This document shows, piece by piece, positions 26,161-34,994 of a stretch of DNA of 42,294 nt. The first letter of the stretch is position 1; each line of letters begins with the position of its first letter. Below the pieces are notes generated by a model. That model made no database searches. It had not been told where the DNA came from and saw only the letters and a list, made by a program, of their open reading frames with translations. Position numbers and translations under genes: made by a program. The DNA is from Candidatus Edwardsiibacteriota bacterium (lineage in GTDB: Bacteria; Edwardsbacteria; AC1; EtOH8): contig JAGVNJ010000020.1 of NCBI GenBank assembly GCA_020053305.1, positions 1 through 42,294 of the forward strand, written 5' to 3'.

Positions 26161-27259
26161 GATTGCGCATATCTGCAGTTCGGCTTCCTGGGGCGGCATG
26201 GAGATGATAGTAGCCCGCCTGGCCTATTTGCAGAAAGCCCGCGGTTATGAGGTAATGGTTGTTTCGGGTAAAGATACTCCACTGTCCGCGAAATGTCAGG
26301 ATCTTGGCATTGATAACCAACCGATCATTGCCAACAGCTTTTTGGGCTTGAGCGGCTTTCCCTGTTTTCTGAAATATGTAAAAAAGACCGAACCCGATAT
26401 AATTCATGTCCACTATTCAAAGGATCTCAACCTGGCTGTGCCGGTTAAACATTTAACCGGGGGAAAGATCGTTTTTACCAAACATCTGGGATCCTATATC
26501 AAAAAAAATGATCCCTGGCACCAGTTTGTGTATCGAGGGGTTGACCGGGCTACGGCTATCTCCCGCCTTATAAAAAACAATCTGATCGAAACGACCCCTC
26601 TGACCGAGAAGAAGGTCGACATTGTTTATCTGGGAACGGATACGGACCGATTCAAGCCCGATCCCGCCCAAAGGGACTCCGTCCGAAAGGAAATGGAGAT
26701 ATCCGATGCTTCGATCCTGATCGGAATGATGGGCCGGATATCCTATGGCAAGGGGTATGAGGATTTTATCGAGATGGCTCAAACCTTAACCGAAAAGAAG
26801 ATAGAATTCCTTTTTATCGGCGGACACAGCAAGAATGAAGATGATTATGGGAATAAAATCGAAAGGAATATTAAGGGTAAACTGAGTCTCAGGGCCCATC
26901 TGACCGGATTTAAAGATGACCGGGAGAGGTATCTGCAGGCCCTGGATATATTTATATTTCCCTCTTATGCCGAATCCTTCGGCCTGGCACTGACCGAGGC
27001 CATGGCCTGCGGGTTGCCCTGTGTGGCTTACGGCAAGGACGGGGTACTGGATATCATAGAAGACGGTAAGGACGGCCTGCTGGCCGAAGTAAAGAACGTA
27101 AAAGACCTGATCCAAAAAACAAACATTCTTTGCAATGACGAGGGCTTGAGGATCAAACTGGGCAGGGCCGGTCGAGAAAAGGTGATCAATGAATTTTCGG
27201 ACTCGCAGATGTTACAGGGTTTTGAACGGACCTATAAAATCGCAATGGGCGAACAATGA
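26150..27259 (+). CDS. Family 4 glycosyltransferase
   Basis: A 369-residue GT-B retaining glycosyltransferase. The N-terminal domain begins KIAHICSSASWGGMEM, typical of family 4; the C-terminal domain has GRISYGKGYEDF and the nucleotide-sugar E(x7)E motif in AESFGLALTEAMACG. GTG 26150 is preferred as the start because GGGGAGA lies 6 bases upstream; a TTG at 26135 is in frame but has no such site. It overlaps the previous gene by 11 bases and shares an ATGA overlap with the heptosyltransferase gene. It probably transfers a sugar onto LPS/LOS core or a related surface glycan. Confidence 0.87.
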   Translation: MKIKIAHICSSASWGGMEMIVARLAYLQKARGYEVMVVSGKDTPLSAKCQDLGIDNQPIIANSFLGLSGFPCFLKYVKKTEPDIIHVHYSKDLNLAVPVKHLTGGKIVFTKHLGSYIKKNDPWHQFVYRGVDRATAISRLIKNNLIETTPLTEKKVDIVYLGTDTDRFKPDPAQRDSVRKEMEISDASILIGMMGRISYGKGYEDFIEMAQTLTEKKIEFLFIGGHSKNEDDYGNKIERNIKGKLSLRAHLTGFKDDRERYLQALDIFIFPSYAESFGLALTEAMACGLPCVAYGKDGVLDIIEDGKDGLLAEVKNVKDLIQKTNILCNDEGLRIKLGRAGREKVINEFSDSQMLQGFERTYKIAMGEQ

Positions 27260-28275
27260 AGCTTAAGGCCGATAATATATTGGTCCTCAGGATGAGCGGC
27301 GTGGGGGATGTGCTGTGGACCACCCCCTTTTTGGCTAATCTTAGAAGGGGCTATCCGTCAGCCCACATCTCCTATATAGCCAAAGATTTCTGTGCCCCGG
27401 TGTTGTATAATAATCAGGATGTTGATGAGGTAGTGATATTTAAAAAAGATAAAATCTTCAAACAGTTATCGTTCCTAAGAAATCTCAGAAAGTCCGGATA
27501 CGATCTGACCATAGACCTGGTGGGGACGCCTCGGACGGCTATCCAGTCTGTCATCTCCGGGGCAAGGAACAGGATCGGCTTTGATTTCGGATACCGGAGA
27601 TTCTTTTACAATCATCTGTTGAATGCCAGGGCTGCAAACTATGGCCATGAGGTAGAGTTCAATCTTTCGGTGCTGGAATACTTGGGGGTTCCGGCATCAC
27701 GAAAAGACCTGGTCTTCAATCTGACGGATGAGGAAAAGAAATACCGGCAGGGCATATACAGGTCTTTAGCTTTAGACGGAGGCCGTATTGTCGGCATGAT
27801 CCCCACCGGAGGGTGGGCCTGCAAGCGCTGGCCAATTGATAATTATATAGCTGTGGCCAACGCCATATTATCCGGGCCCAATAATAAAATACTGCTATTC
27901 TGGGGGAGCCCTTCGGAAGAAGCCGATGCAAAAACCATTTTAGCAGCCTGCCCCTCGTCAAAGCTGATCCCCAAAACCAGCCTGCGGCAGATGGCTGCAT
28001 TGCTGGCCGGCTGTGACCTGGTAATAGGCAATGATTCCGGCCCTCTACATATAGCCACCGCCTTCAAGATCCCGGTGATCTCTTTTTACGGGCCGACCGT
28101 TCCCAAGAGCCAGGGCCCCTGGGGTCAGGGGCACGTTGTGCTTCAGGACAAGCAGCTGGGATGTCTGGGATGCAACAGGATGGACTGCCGGGACCCCAAA
28201 TGTATGGCCGGGATCCATCCCGACAAGGTCATCAAGGAAGCAGAAAGATTGCTGGGGCGTGTTAAAAAATCTTAA
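27256..28275 (+). CDS. Family 9 glycosyltransferase (ADP-heptose:LPS heptosyltransferase-like)
   Basis: A 339-residue GT-B enzyme of the WaaC/WaaF group, which transfers heptose from ADP-heptose to inner-core LPS. Seen in the sequence: the N-terminal NILVLRMSGVGDVLWTTPF, the mid-domain MIPTGGWACKRWP, and the C-terminal GNDSGPLHIATAF with YGPT, all conserved in family 9. A Cys-rich stretch (CLGCNRMDCRDPKCM, near residues 305-320) is common in the heptosyltransferase II group. The presence of gmhB in the same operon supports heptose as the donor. The end overlaps the endonuclease III-like gene by 17 bases. Confidence 0.9.
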   Translation: MKLKADNILVLRMSGVGDVLWTTPFLANLRRGYPSAHISYIAKDFCAPVLYNNQDVDEVVIFKKDKIFKQLSFLRNLRKSGYDLTIDLVGTPRTAIQSVISGARNRIGFDFGYRRFFYNHLLNARAANYGHEVEFNLSVLEYLGVPASRKDLVFNLTDEEKKYRQGIYRSLALDGGRIVGMIPTGGWACKRWPIDNYIAVANAILSGPNNKILLFWGSPSEEADAKTILAACPSSKLIPKTSLRQMAALLAGCDLVIGNDSGPLHIATAFKIPVISFYGPTVPKSQGPWGQGHVVLQDKQLGCLGCNRMDCRDPKCMAGIHPDKVIKEAERLLGRVKKS

Positions 28276-28939
28276 GCCGCTGATCGGCAAAATCGAGGGA
28301 ATGCTCAGCCGGCGTTACGGGCACCCTAAATGGAGCACTTCCCGCCCCTTGATGGATGTCCTAGTGGAGACCATATTATCCCAGAACACCAGCGACAGCA
28401 ACAGCCGCCGGGCATTCCTCTCCTTGAAAAAGAAGTATCCCCGCTGGGATGCAGTGGCCGGGGCTGATATCAAGAGCATTGCCCTGGCCATCAGGTCCGG
28501 CGGATTGGCAAATATCAAATCGCGAAGGATCAAGGAACTGATATCATTCATCGTTGGGAAGCGGGGTCATGCTGGACTGGAATTCCTGAAGAAGATGCCG
28601 CGGGAGGAGGCCTATCAGTACCTGCTGGCGATCAAGGGGGTGGGCCCCAAAACCGCCGCCTGCACCCTGCTTTTCGGGGCCGGGATCCCGGTCTATCCGG
28701 TGGATACCCATATCTACCGAATCTCCTGCCGGCTGGGCTGGGTGAAAAGGAAAGAGGACCGGGAAAGTTTCCAGGAGCGCTTTCGCAAACTTGTCCCGGA
28801 TAAGATGGCCTACTCCCTGCATCTCAATTTGATTGAGCACGGCAGAAGGATCTGCCATCCCCGGAAACCGGAATGTCCCGGATGCTGTTTAATTAAGGTA
28901 TGTAACTGGAAGGAGAAAATCCATGATGCGAAACATTAA
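28259..28939 (+). CDS. Endonuclease III-like DNA glycosylase
   Basis: A 226-residue HhH-GPD glycosylase for base-excision repair, probably removing oxidised pyrimidines and nicking abasic sites. The helix-hairpin-helix KGVGPKTA carries Lys131 and the VDTH motif carries Asp149; their spacing of 18 equals Lys120-Asp138 of E. coli Nth. The 4Fe-4S loop has Cys199, 206, 209 and 215 in C-x6-C-x2-C-x5-C spacing. Start choice is uncertain: GTG 28259 keeps the first helix and overlaps the heptosyltransferase by 17 bases; ATG 28301 would shorten it by 14 residues; a TTG at 28136 is unlikely. Its placement inside an LPS-core operon is unusual. A related archaeal-type HhH glycosylase is the main alternative to nth proper. 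Confidence 0.88.
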   Translation: MLKNLKPLIGKIEGMLSRRYGHPKWSTSRPLMDVLVETILSQNTSDSNSRRAFLSLKKKYPRWDAVAGADIKSIALAIRSGGLANIKSRRIKELISFIVGKRGHAGLEFLKKMPREEAYQYLLAIKGVGPKTAACTLLFGAGIPVYPVDTHIYRISCRLGWVKRKEDRESFQERFRKLVPDKMAYSLHLNLIEHGRRICHPRKPECPGCCLIKVCNWKEKIHDAKH

Positions 28940-29642
28940 CGCCGATGTGATGGGCTTACTGATCGCAGGCTTGATCCTGGGATGCAATGCACAGCCGAAG
29001 AGAACCGATTTTCAGGCCCAGAAACCGGTGGTAATAAACATCCTGGCGGACAGCTCCAGGCCACCAACGGCCAGGGACAGCGCTAAACCTGTGGAGAAGC
29101 CCGATTCGCTTAAATACGGCTTCCAGATCCAATTTTCAGGGCAGGGCGAGTTTCATTTCTATGACGAGGATGACCGGCATACCGGGCCGGCCACCCCGGG
29201 GGAATATCTGCCCATCGTGGAGGCTCTTCTAAAGCAACCCAATCTGCACGAGCAGGAGAGAGCCGGCCTGGAGAATATCAAAGCTAAGATAACCCGCACT
29301 GGAAGCGCCGCCGAGTTCGCCACCACCCGGAAGATACCAAACTTGTATTACCAGAAGAACAGCGACGGCAGCTTGACGGCGGAATTCAAAGGGGCCGGGG
29401 AGATCACTTTGCGCATCAGGCCCGGCGACAGCGGCCCCCTTAAAATCTCCCTAAAGATATGGAACGATAAATCGATGAAAAATGCCGCCTATGATGTCCC
29501 CCAGGGCATCGGCCGGAGCGGCCAGCTGGCGGTATCGGCCTTGATGGACGATTTTGTGATATCATGGGATGTCAACGGCGACGGCAAGGACGACAGCGAG
29601 CTGGAACCCCAAAAGCTTGACAGCTCGGCGGTGGCAAACTAA
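28923..29642 (+). CDS. Hypothetical lipoprotein
   Basis: A 239-residue protein with a lipoprotein signal (MMRNINADVMGLLIAGLILGC, lipobox ILGC with Cys21 lipidated), so it is probably anchored in a membrane facing the periplasm. A charged, proline-containing linker follows. The rest (about 65-239) is predicted soluble; ITLRIRPGDSGPLKISLKIW looks like beta structure, and an acidic C-terminal DVNGDGKDDSELE resembles a single calcium-binding dockerin- or EF-hand-like loop. I do not recognise the family. AAGGAG at 28910-28915 supports the start, which overlaps the end of the glycosylase gene by 17 bases. Confidence 0.75.
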   Translation: MMRNINADVMGLLIAGLILGCNAQPKRTDFQAQKPVVINILADSSRPPTARDSAKPVEKPDSLKYGFQIQFSGQGEFHFYDEDDRHTGPATPGEYLPIVEALLKQPNLHEQERAGLENIKAKITRTGSAAEFATTRKIPNLYYQKNSDGSLTAEFKGAGEITLRIRPGDSGPLKISLKIWNDKSMKNAAYDVPQGIGRSGQLAVSALMDDFVISWDVNGDGKDDSELEPQKLDSSAVAN

Positions 29643-29657
29643 GCGAGGAATACGTCA

Positions 29658-30824
29658 ATGCCCAGGCTGATTGCCCATGTGGATATGGACTGCTTCTTCG
29701 CGGCGGTTGAAGTGCTGGATGATCCGTCTTTAAGGGGCCGGCCGGTGATAGTTGGGGCCGATCCCCAAGGGGGCAAGGGGCGGGGCGTGGTGTCGGCGGC
29801 GTCATATGAGGCCAGGAAATTCGGAGTGCATTCGGCCATGCCGGTATCCAGGGCTTTTGCTTTGTGTCCCCAAGGGGTATTCCTGCCGGGACGGATGGGA
29901 CGATACTCGGAGATATCCGGTAAAATCATGGAAATACTGAAAGGCTTCACTCCCCAGATCGAACAGATCTCGGTGGATGAAGCCTTTTTGGATCTTAGCG
30001 GCTGCCAGCGTCTTTTCGGGGAACCCCGGGAGATCGCCCGGAAAATAAAGACTGCCATAAAATCCCGACTTTCTCTTACCGCTTCGGTCGGCATGGGATC
30101 CAATAAACTGGTGGCCAAGATCGCCTCCGATTTGCAGAAACCTGATGGTCTGGTGATAGTGCCCAGTGGAGAAGAGAAAGAATTTTTGGCATTGATGCCT
30201 TCGGGAAAATTATGGGGCGTTGGGCCAAAGACGGCGGACCGGTTAAAACAGATGGGGCTTGAAACCATCGGCCAGCTGGCCGAATATGATCCTAAAAGAC
30301 TGGAGACTGTTTTCGGCAAAATGGGGACCTACCTTCATGAACGGGCCAATGCTATTGACAACGATGCTGTCAGCCAGGGATATCAAGTCAAATCCATGGG
30401 ACGAGAGCACACTTACGACGAGGATACCGGCAGCAAAGAAGATATTCACAGAATGCTTTTGACCCTGTCTGAACAGGTGGCCGCTTCCCTGAGGGCCGAA
30501 GGGGTAAAAGGACGTACTATCACCCTCAAACTGAGGTACCAAGACTTCGAGACCCATACCTACGGCCGGACTCTAGAAACCGCAGTTGACAACGCCATCG
30601 AGATCAATGCCATAGCCCGAATGCTTTTCGACAAGAACTGGCAGACCTTTCGCAAGATCAGGCTGATAGGGGTTTCGGCCTCCAATCTGAACCAGGGAGA
30701 GGACCAATTGGGCTTGTTCGACGATCCCAAAAAGAAGATCAAGAATGAGAAGCTGGACAAAGCAGTGGATGAAATAAGGGAGAGATACGGCAGAAAGGCC
30801 GTCAAACGGGCGGGGGAGATGTAG
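29658..30824 (+). CDS. dinB: DNA polymerase IV (Y family)
   Basis: A 388-residue translesion polymerase. The palm motifs HVDMDCFFAAVE (Asp9, Asp11; steric-gate Phe14) and SVDEAFLD (Asp107, Glu108) are intact, followed by the finger motif SYEARKFGV and the HhH segment WGVGPKTADRL. The little-finger domain runs to about 345, and a QLGLFD motif near the C-terminus is the usual beta-clamp-binding peptide. GAGGA upstream of ATG 29658 fits. It is the last gene of the operon, 15 bases after the lipoprotein gene. No LexA-type operator is visible immediately upstream, so it probably follows the operon promoter unless an internal promoter exists. Confidence 0.95.
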   Translation: MPRLIAHVDMDCFFAAVEVLDDPSLRGRPVIVGADPQGGKGRGVVSAASYEARKFGVHSAMPVSRAFALCPQGVFLPGRMGRYSEISGKIMEILKGFTPQIEQISVDEAFLDLSGCQRLFGEPREIARKIKTAIKSRLSLTASVGMGSNKLVAKIASDLQKPDGLVIVPSGEEKEFLALMPSGKLWGVGPKTADRLKQMGLETIGQLAEYDPKRLETVFGKMGTYLHERANAIDNDAVSQGYQVKSMGREHTYDEDTGSKEDIHRMLLTLSEQVAASLRAEGVKGRTITLKLRYQDFETHTYGRTLETAVDNAIEINAIARMLFDKNWQTFRKIRLIGVSASNLNQGEDQLGLFDDPKKKIKNEKLDKAVDEIRERYGRKAVKRAGEM

Positions 30825-30874
30825 CTCGATCAACGGACAAGCACTGTTTGAAAGCGATTAAATAAAGGCTTTTC

Positions 30875-30943
30875 GACAGGATTTACAGGATAATCATTTT
30901 AAATATATGAAAATATAATCCGTCAAGTCTGGTTAATCCTGTC
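30875..30943. repeat. GACAGGAT-type intergenic inverted repeat
   Basis: gacaggat (30875-30882) and a second near-copy tacaggat (30884-30891) face atcctgtc (30936-30943). The AT-rich centre is about 45 bases. The right arm touches the stop codon of the ROK-kinase gene. The dinB and kinase genes converge here; no canonical terminator was identified, and this repeat may serve as one. Confidence 0.5.
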
Positions 30944-31902
30944 TAATTGATTTCGGGGTTGTCAGATTTGGCGGAATATCTATAGGCTAAGATCGCCGCC
31001 CCAACAGCTCCGGCTGCGGGACCGAGTTTAGCCGTTCTTATTTTCAAGCCTTTGGCATTATAGGGCATCGCTCTTTTAAGCATCTCCTGCTTGGCTGGGT
31101 CAATCAAAAGCTTTCCGGTCTGGATCACTCCGCCGCCCAGCACGATCATCTGGGGATTGAAGATGTTGGCAATGCTGGCCAGAGCGGTGCCCAGTATCTT
31201 CCCGGTCTCGGAGAGTGTTTTTATAGCGGCGGGATCTTTGCTTTTTGCCAGCTTCGATATCTGGGCTACGGTAACTGCCGCATCGCTATGAGAGTGTTGG
31301 CGGAACCTTTGGATTATGGCATCGGTTCCTATCATTGCTTCCAGACAACCATGATTGCCGCACTTGCATAAAGGGCCATCCATCTTGACCGTCATGTGCC
31401 CCAGCTCGCCCGCCCCGCCGTGGGCTCCGGTCACCAGCCGGCCGCCGATAATTATCCCCCCGCCCACCCCGGTGCCGATGGCCAGCCCCACCACCTCGGA
31501 ATATCCTTTGGCCGCCCCTATGGCATATTCCGCGGCCACCAGACAGTTGACGTCATTTTCTATCAGGACCGGCAGATCACCCCGGGGCATTTTGTTTCGG
31601 ATCAATTTCAGCAGGGGAACCGATCCCTGCCATCCGGGAAGATTGGGGGAGTTACGCACAATGCCGTTCTCCACCAGACCGGCCGAGCCGATGCCCAGGG
31701 CTGTTACCCGACGCCTTGATTTCTCCACGGCGGCCAGATTGTCCTTGATCGAAGAAACGATATTGTCGACCACCCGGGCGACGCCCGATCCGGCTTGGGT
31801 CGGTATCTGGCCTTGAAAGATGATCTTATTGAGGACCGGATCGAATATAACGGATTTGATATTGGTTCCGCCCAGGTCCAGTCCCAGAATTGCTTTTCTC
31901 AT
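30943..31902 (-). CDS. ROK-family sugar kinase (glucokinase-like)
   Basis: A 319-residue cytoplasmic kinase, probably phosphorylating glucose or an amino sugar with ATP. Motifs: GLDLGGTNIK (phosphate loop near residues 7-16), catalytic ENDVNC, GTGVGGGIIIGG, and the ROK zinc site GELGHMTV plus CKCGNHGCLE (Cys179, 181, 186). ATG at 31902 is chosen, although GGGAAGG is only 2 bases upstream; a TTG at 31917 would add five residues. There is no helix-turn-helix N-terminus, so it is a kinase rather than a ROK repressor. It stands alone, divergent from valS. Confidence 0.9.
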   Translation of the reverse strand: MRKAILGLDLGGTNIKSVIFDPVLNKIIFQGQIPTQAGSGVARVVDNIVSSIKDNLAAVEKSRRRVTALGIGSAGLVENGIVRNSPNLPGWQGSVPLLKLIRNKMPRGDLPVLIENDVNCLVAAEYAIGAAKGYSEVVGLAIGTGVGGGIIIGGRLVTGAHGGAGELGHMTVKMDGPLCKCGNHGCLEAMIGTDAIIQRFRQHSHSDAAVTVAQISKLAKSKDPAAIKTLSETGKILGTALASIANIFNPQMIVLGGGVIQTGKLLIDPAKQEMLKRAMPYNAKGLKIRTAKLGPAAGAVGAAILAYRYSAKSDNPEIN

Positions 31903-31997
31903 GGCCTTCCCATCCAATATGTTTTTAAAAGAGTATCATAACCGTGCAATAATATCAAGCGGATATTGTGGCACCAGCCATGTTCGGCCTTTTTAAC

Positions 31998-32027
31998 TTG
32001 ACTTGAATATTTTATTTAAGGTAAAAT
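31998..32027 (+). promoter_or_regulatory. Sigma70-type promoter for valS
   Basis: TTGACT (31998-32003) and TAAAAT (32022-32027) are 18 bases apart. The predicted start near 32034 leaves a leader of about 85 bases. It contains a CCGGGAACCCCCCGAC-like GC-rich stretch but no recognisable T-box, so no tRNA-sensing control is claimed. Confidence 0.7.
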
Positions 32028-32117
32028 GATAACCTGGTGATGAATTACGGCAACCGGGAACCCCCCGACATTCAGTAATTGCCGGGGTTTCGATATTTAA
32101 ATCAAAGATTGGATAAT

Positions 32118-34748
32118 ATGGGAAAGATACCTGAAAAATACGATTTTGCCGAGATAGAAAAAAAACTTCTGCGGCGCTGGCTGGATGAGAAAATATTCCA
32201 CTGGGATGAAAGCCGGGGAAGAGAAGAGACCTTCGTGGTAGACACCCCGCCGCCTACAGTAAGCGGTTCTCTGCATGTGGGCTCGGCTTTCGGTTATATC
32301 CAGCAGGACGTGATCGTCCGCCAGAAAAGGATGAAGGGGTTGAATATATTTTACCCCATGGGCTGGGATGACAACGGGCTTCCCACCGAACGGCGGGTGC
32401 AGAATTTCTACAACGTCCGCTGTAACACTCACCTGCCTTACCTGCCGGGATTCATTCCGAAGAACGATAAAAAGTCCCGACCCGAGGAGATCAACCGGGA
32501 CAATTTTATCGAACTATGCCACAATGTTACCGGGGAGGACGAAAAGGTCTTCAAAGCCCTGTGGCAGCACCTGGGCCTGTCCATTGACTGGCGGCTGGAA
32601 TACGCTACAATCGATGACCTTTGCCGGAAGACCTCGCAGTTATCTTTCGCCAAGCTCTTTAGAGATGGCCATGTCTACTCGAGGTTCGCTCCTCATTTAT
32701 GGGATGTGGATTTTCAGACCGCCGTATCGCAAGCCGAGGTGGAGGATAAAAATTTACCGGGATTTTTCCATAATATTAGATTTGGGGTGGAGGGTGATTC
32801 GACCGGCTCATCACAAGCGGCATCATTTGTTATCGCTACCACCAGGCCGGAATTGCTGGCCTCCTGCGTGGCGGTGATCGCCCATCCCGATGATGAAAGG
32901 TACAAAGCGTTATTCGGCAAAAAAGCGGTCACCCCGCTGTTCCGTGTCCCGGTGCCGATCATTGCCAACGACAAGGCCGATCCGGAAAAGGGCACCGGGA
33001 TCCTGATGGTCTGTACCTTTGGCGACATCATGGATGTCGAGTGGTGGCGACAGTACAAGCTTCCACTCAGACAGACCATAGGCCGCAACGGCCGGATGAT
33101 GCCGGTTCAGTTCGGCACGCAGGGTTGGGAAAGCCTGAATGTCGACCAGGCCAATGAATTCTATGGACAGATCTCCGGCAAGAACATCAAGCCGGCGCAG
33201 GCAGCCGTGGTGGAACTGCTGCGCTCTCCGGCCGGGGAGGCCATCCCTGGCATGGGAATTCCCCTAACCGCCGAGCCAAAGCCCATCGATCATCCGGTAA
33301 AGATGTATGAGAAGGGCGAGCGCCCGCTGGAGATAATTCCCACCCGCCAGTGGTACATCCGGATAATGGATAAGAAAGAGGCCCTGATAGAGCAGGGCAA
33401 CAAGATCCAATGGCATCCCGATTTTATGAAAGTCCGTTATGAGAATTGGGTACAGGGATTGAACCAGGACTGGTGCGTCAGTCGCCAACGGTATTTCGGG
33501 GTGCCGTTCCCTGTCTGGTACAAACTGGATCTAGAAGGAAATCCCGATTACGAGAATCCCATTCTGGCCGATGAAAAAATACTGCCCATCGACCCCCAGT
33601 CGCACCCCGCCCCGGGATTCGATGAAAGCCAGAGGGACAAGCCCAACGGCTTTACCGGAGACCCCGATGTCATGGACACCTGGGCCACCAGTTCCATGAC
33701 CCCGCAGATCGCCAGCCACTGGGCGCTTGATGACGGAAGGCACCAAAAGGTCTTTCCCATGGACATCCGGCCGCAGGGGCCGGAGATCATCCGTACCTGG
33801 GCCTTCTACACCATTGTCAAGGCCTATCTCCATGAGAATCAGATCCCTTGGCATAACGTGCTGGTGAACGGCTGGATATTGGACCCCGATCGAAAGAAGA
33901 TGTCAAAGAGCCATGGCCAAGCGATAACACCGGAACACCTGTTACAGCAGTATTCCTCGGACGGCGTCCGCTACTGGTCGGCCAAGGCCCGCTTGGGGGT
34001 GGATACCGCCTACGACGAGGCTTTATTCGCCAACGGAAAACGGCTGGTCACAAAATTATATAATGCTTCCAAATTCGTATCCGGGCATCTTCTAAACCAG
34101 GAGCTGTCATCACTTACCCCGGACAGGATCACTGAGGAACTGGACCGCAGTTTCATCAATCACCTGCTACAGGTTGTCAACAAAGCAGGACGACATTTCG
34201 ATAATTTCGAATATGCCGATGCTTTGCAGTGTACCGAATCGTTCTTCTGGGAGAAGTTCTGTGATAATTATCTGGAACTGGTCAAGGTTCGCTCCTATCA
34301 TGATGAGATGACTCCGGGGAAGATCTCGGCCCTGGCCACCCTGAAATTCACCCTGTCGCTATTGCTGCGGCTGTTCGCCCCGTTCATTCCCTTCTTCACC
34401 GAGGAGGCCTGGGGCTGGATATTCGCCTCGGAGCAAGGCCGAAACAAATCGATACACACTTCGGCCTGGCCCGAGGAGAAGGAATTCTCCGGCATAACAA
34501 AGCCCGGAGTAAATGATGCCTTCGGGGCGGCCATGGAGGTCCTGGCCGCGGTCCGCAAGGCCAAGAGCGAAGCCAAGGTCAGCGTCAAGACCCCGCTGAA
34601 ATCGCTGAAGATCAGAGGAAGCGCCGAAGATATGAAGGTGCTGAAACTGGTCTGGGAAGACTTGCTGGGCACGGTGGGCGCGCAGGAGGCCGAGGCCATT
34701 GAAGGACAAGTGGAAGGCGGGAAGTTCGAGGTCAAGGCAGAGATCTAA
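32118..34748 (+). CDS. valS: Valyl-tRNA synthetase
   Basis: An 876-residue class I aminoacyl-tRNA synthetase charging tRNA-Val. The HIGH-type motif is HVGS (53-56, in SGSLHVGSAF) and KMSKS is at 594-598. GWDDNGLPTERRVQ is characteristic of ValS rather than IleS or LeuS. An editing (CP1) domain lies between about 220 and 420 (TTRPELL, HPDDERY). The anticodon-binding domain follows KMSKS. The C-terminal end stops soon after a short alpha/beta segment, without the coiled-coil tRNA arm of the E. coli enzyme; short ValS forms of this kind are known in some phyla. ATG 32118 is chosen over an upstream TTG at 32079. A Shine-Dalgarno site is weak. Confidence 0.95.
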   Translation: MGKIPEKYDFAEIEKKLLRRWLDEKIFHWDESRGREETFVVDTPPPTVSGSLHVGSAFGYIQQDVIVRQKRMKGLNIFYPMGWDDNGLPTERRVQNFYNVRCNTHLPYLPGFIPKNDKKSRPEEINRDNFIELCHNVTGEDEKVFKALWQHLGLSIDWRLEYATIDDLCRKTSQLSFAKLFRDGHVYSRFAPHLWDVDFQTAVSQAEVEDKNLPGFFHNIRFGVEGDSTGSSQAASFVIATTRPELLASCVAVIAHPDDERYKALFGKKAVTPLFRVPVPIIANDKADPEKGTGILMVCTFGDIMDVEWWRQYKLPLRQTIGRNGRMMPVQFGTQGWESLNVDQANEFYGQISGKNIKPAQAAVVELLRSPAGEAIPGMGIPLTAEPKPIDHPVKMYEKGERPLEIIPTRQWYIRIMDKKEALIEQGNKIQWHPDFMKVRYENWVQGLNQDWCVSRQRYFGVPFPVWYKLDLEGNPDYENPILADEKILPIDPQSHPAPGFDESQRDKPNGFTGDPDVMDTWATSSMTPQIASHWALDDGRHQKVFPMDIRPQGPEIIRTWAFYTIVKAYLHENQIPWHNVLVNGWILDPDRKKMSKSHGQAITPEHLLQQYSSDGVRYWSAKARLGVDTAYDEALFANGKRLVTKLYNASKFVSGHLLNQELSSLTPDRITEELDRSFINHLLQVVNKAGRHFDNFEYADALQCTESFFWEKFCDNYLELVKVRSYHDEMTPGKISALATLKFTLSLLLRLFAPFIPFFTEEAWGWIFASEQGRNKSIHTSAWPEEKEFSGITKPGVNDAFGAAMEVLAAVRKAKSEAKVSVKTPLKSLKIRGSAEDMKVLKLVWEDLLGTVGAQEAEAIEGQVEGGKFEVKAEI

Positions 34749-34994
34749 GCAGAGTTTGTTTATAAATTGGAAAAACAACAAAAACGAAAAGATAATTATA
34801 AATAACCCAGCCGTTTACGGCTGGGCAAAGCGGATAAAGAACAATGAAAAGGCCGTTAACGGCCTTACGAGGGGGATTATTTCCGTTTTTTATCAAGCCC
34901 AGGCCTGAAGGCCTGGGCTAAGGAAATAATTTCGTGGCGCCGCTATTGAAAATCTATAGTTTATAAACGGAACTCTAACCATAAAGGAGCTCAA
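34749..34994. other. Palindrome-rich spacer between valS and the CsgG-like gene
   Basis: This 246-base spacer contains no gene. It carries three short GC-rich palindromes in a row (34806-34825, 34849-34866, 34896-34919), the last inside an outer stem (34876-34930). The ribosome site AAAGGAG for the next gene is at its right end. No convincing promoter was found. Confidence 0.65.
34806..34930. repeat. Array of three different short palindromes
   Basis: cccagccgt/acggctggg (34806-34825, 2-base loop); aaggccgttaacggcctt (34849-34866, a perfect self-complementary 18-mer); and agcccaggcc/ggcctgggct (34896-34919, tgaa loop). The third sits inside attatttcc (34876-34884) pairing with ggaaataat (34922-34930). 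They share style with the palindromes at 98-297 and may help end valS transcription, although T tracts are short. Confidence 0.65.

Noticed and set aside
28136-28258. Longer N-terminus for the endonuclease III-like protein
   Set aside because: The added residues are the heptosyltransferase gene in another frame and do not resemble the family.
32028-32117. T-box riboswitch before valS
   Set aside because: The leader is about 85 bases, too short for a T-box, and has no T-box sequence or terminator/antiterminator pair.
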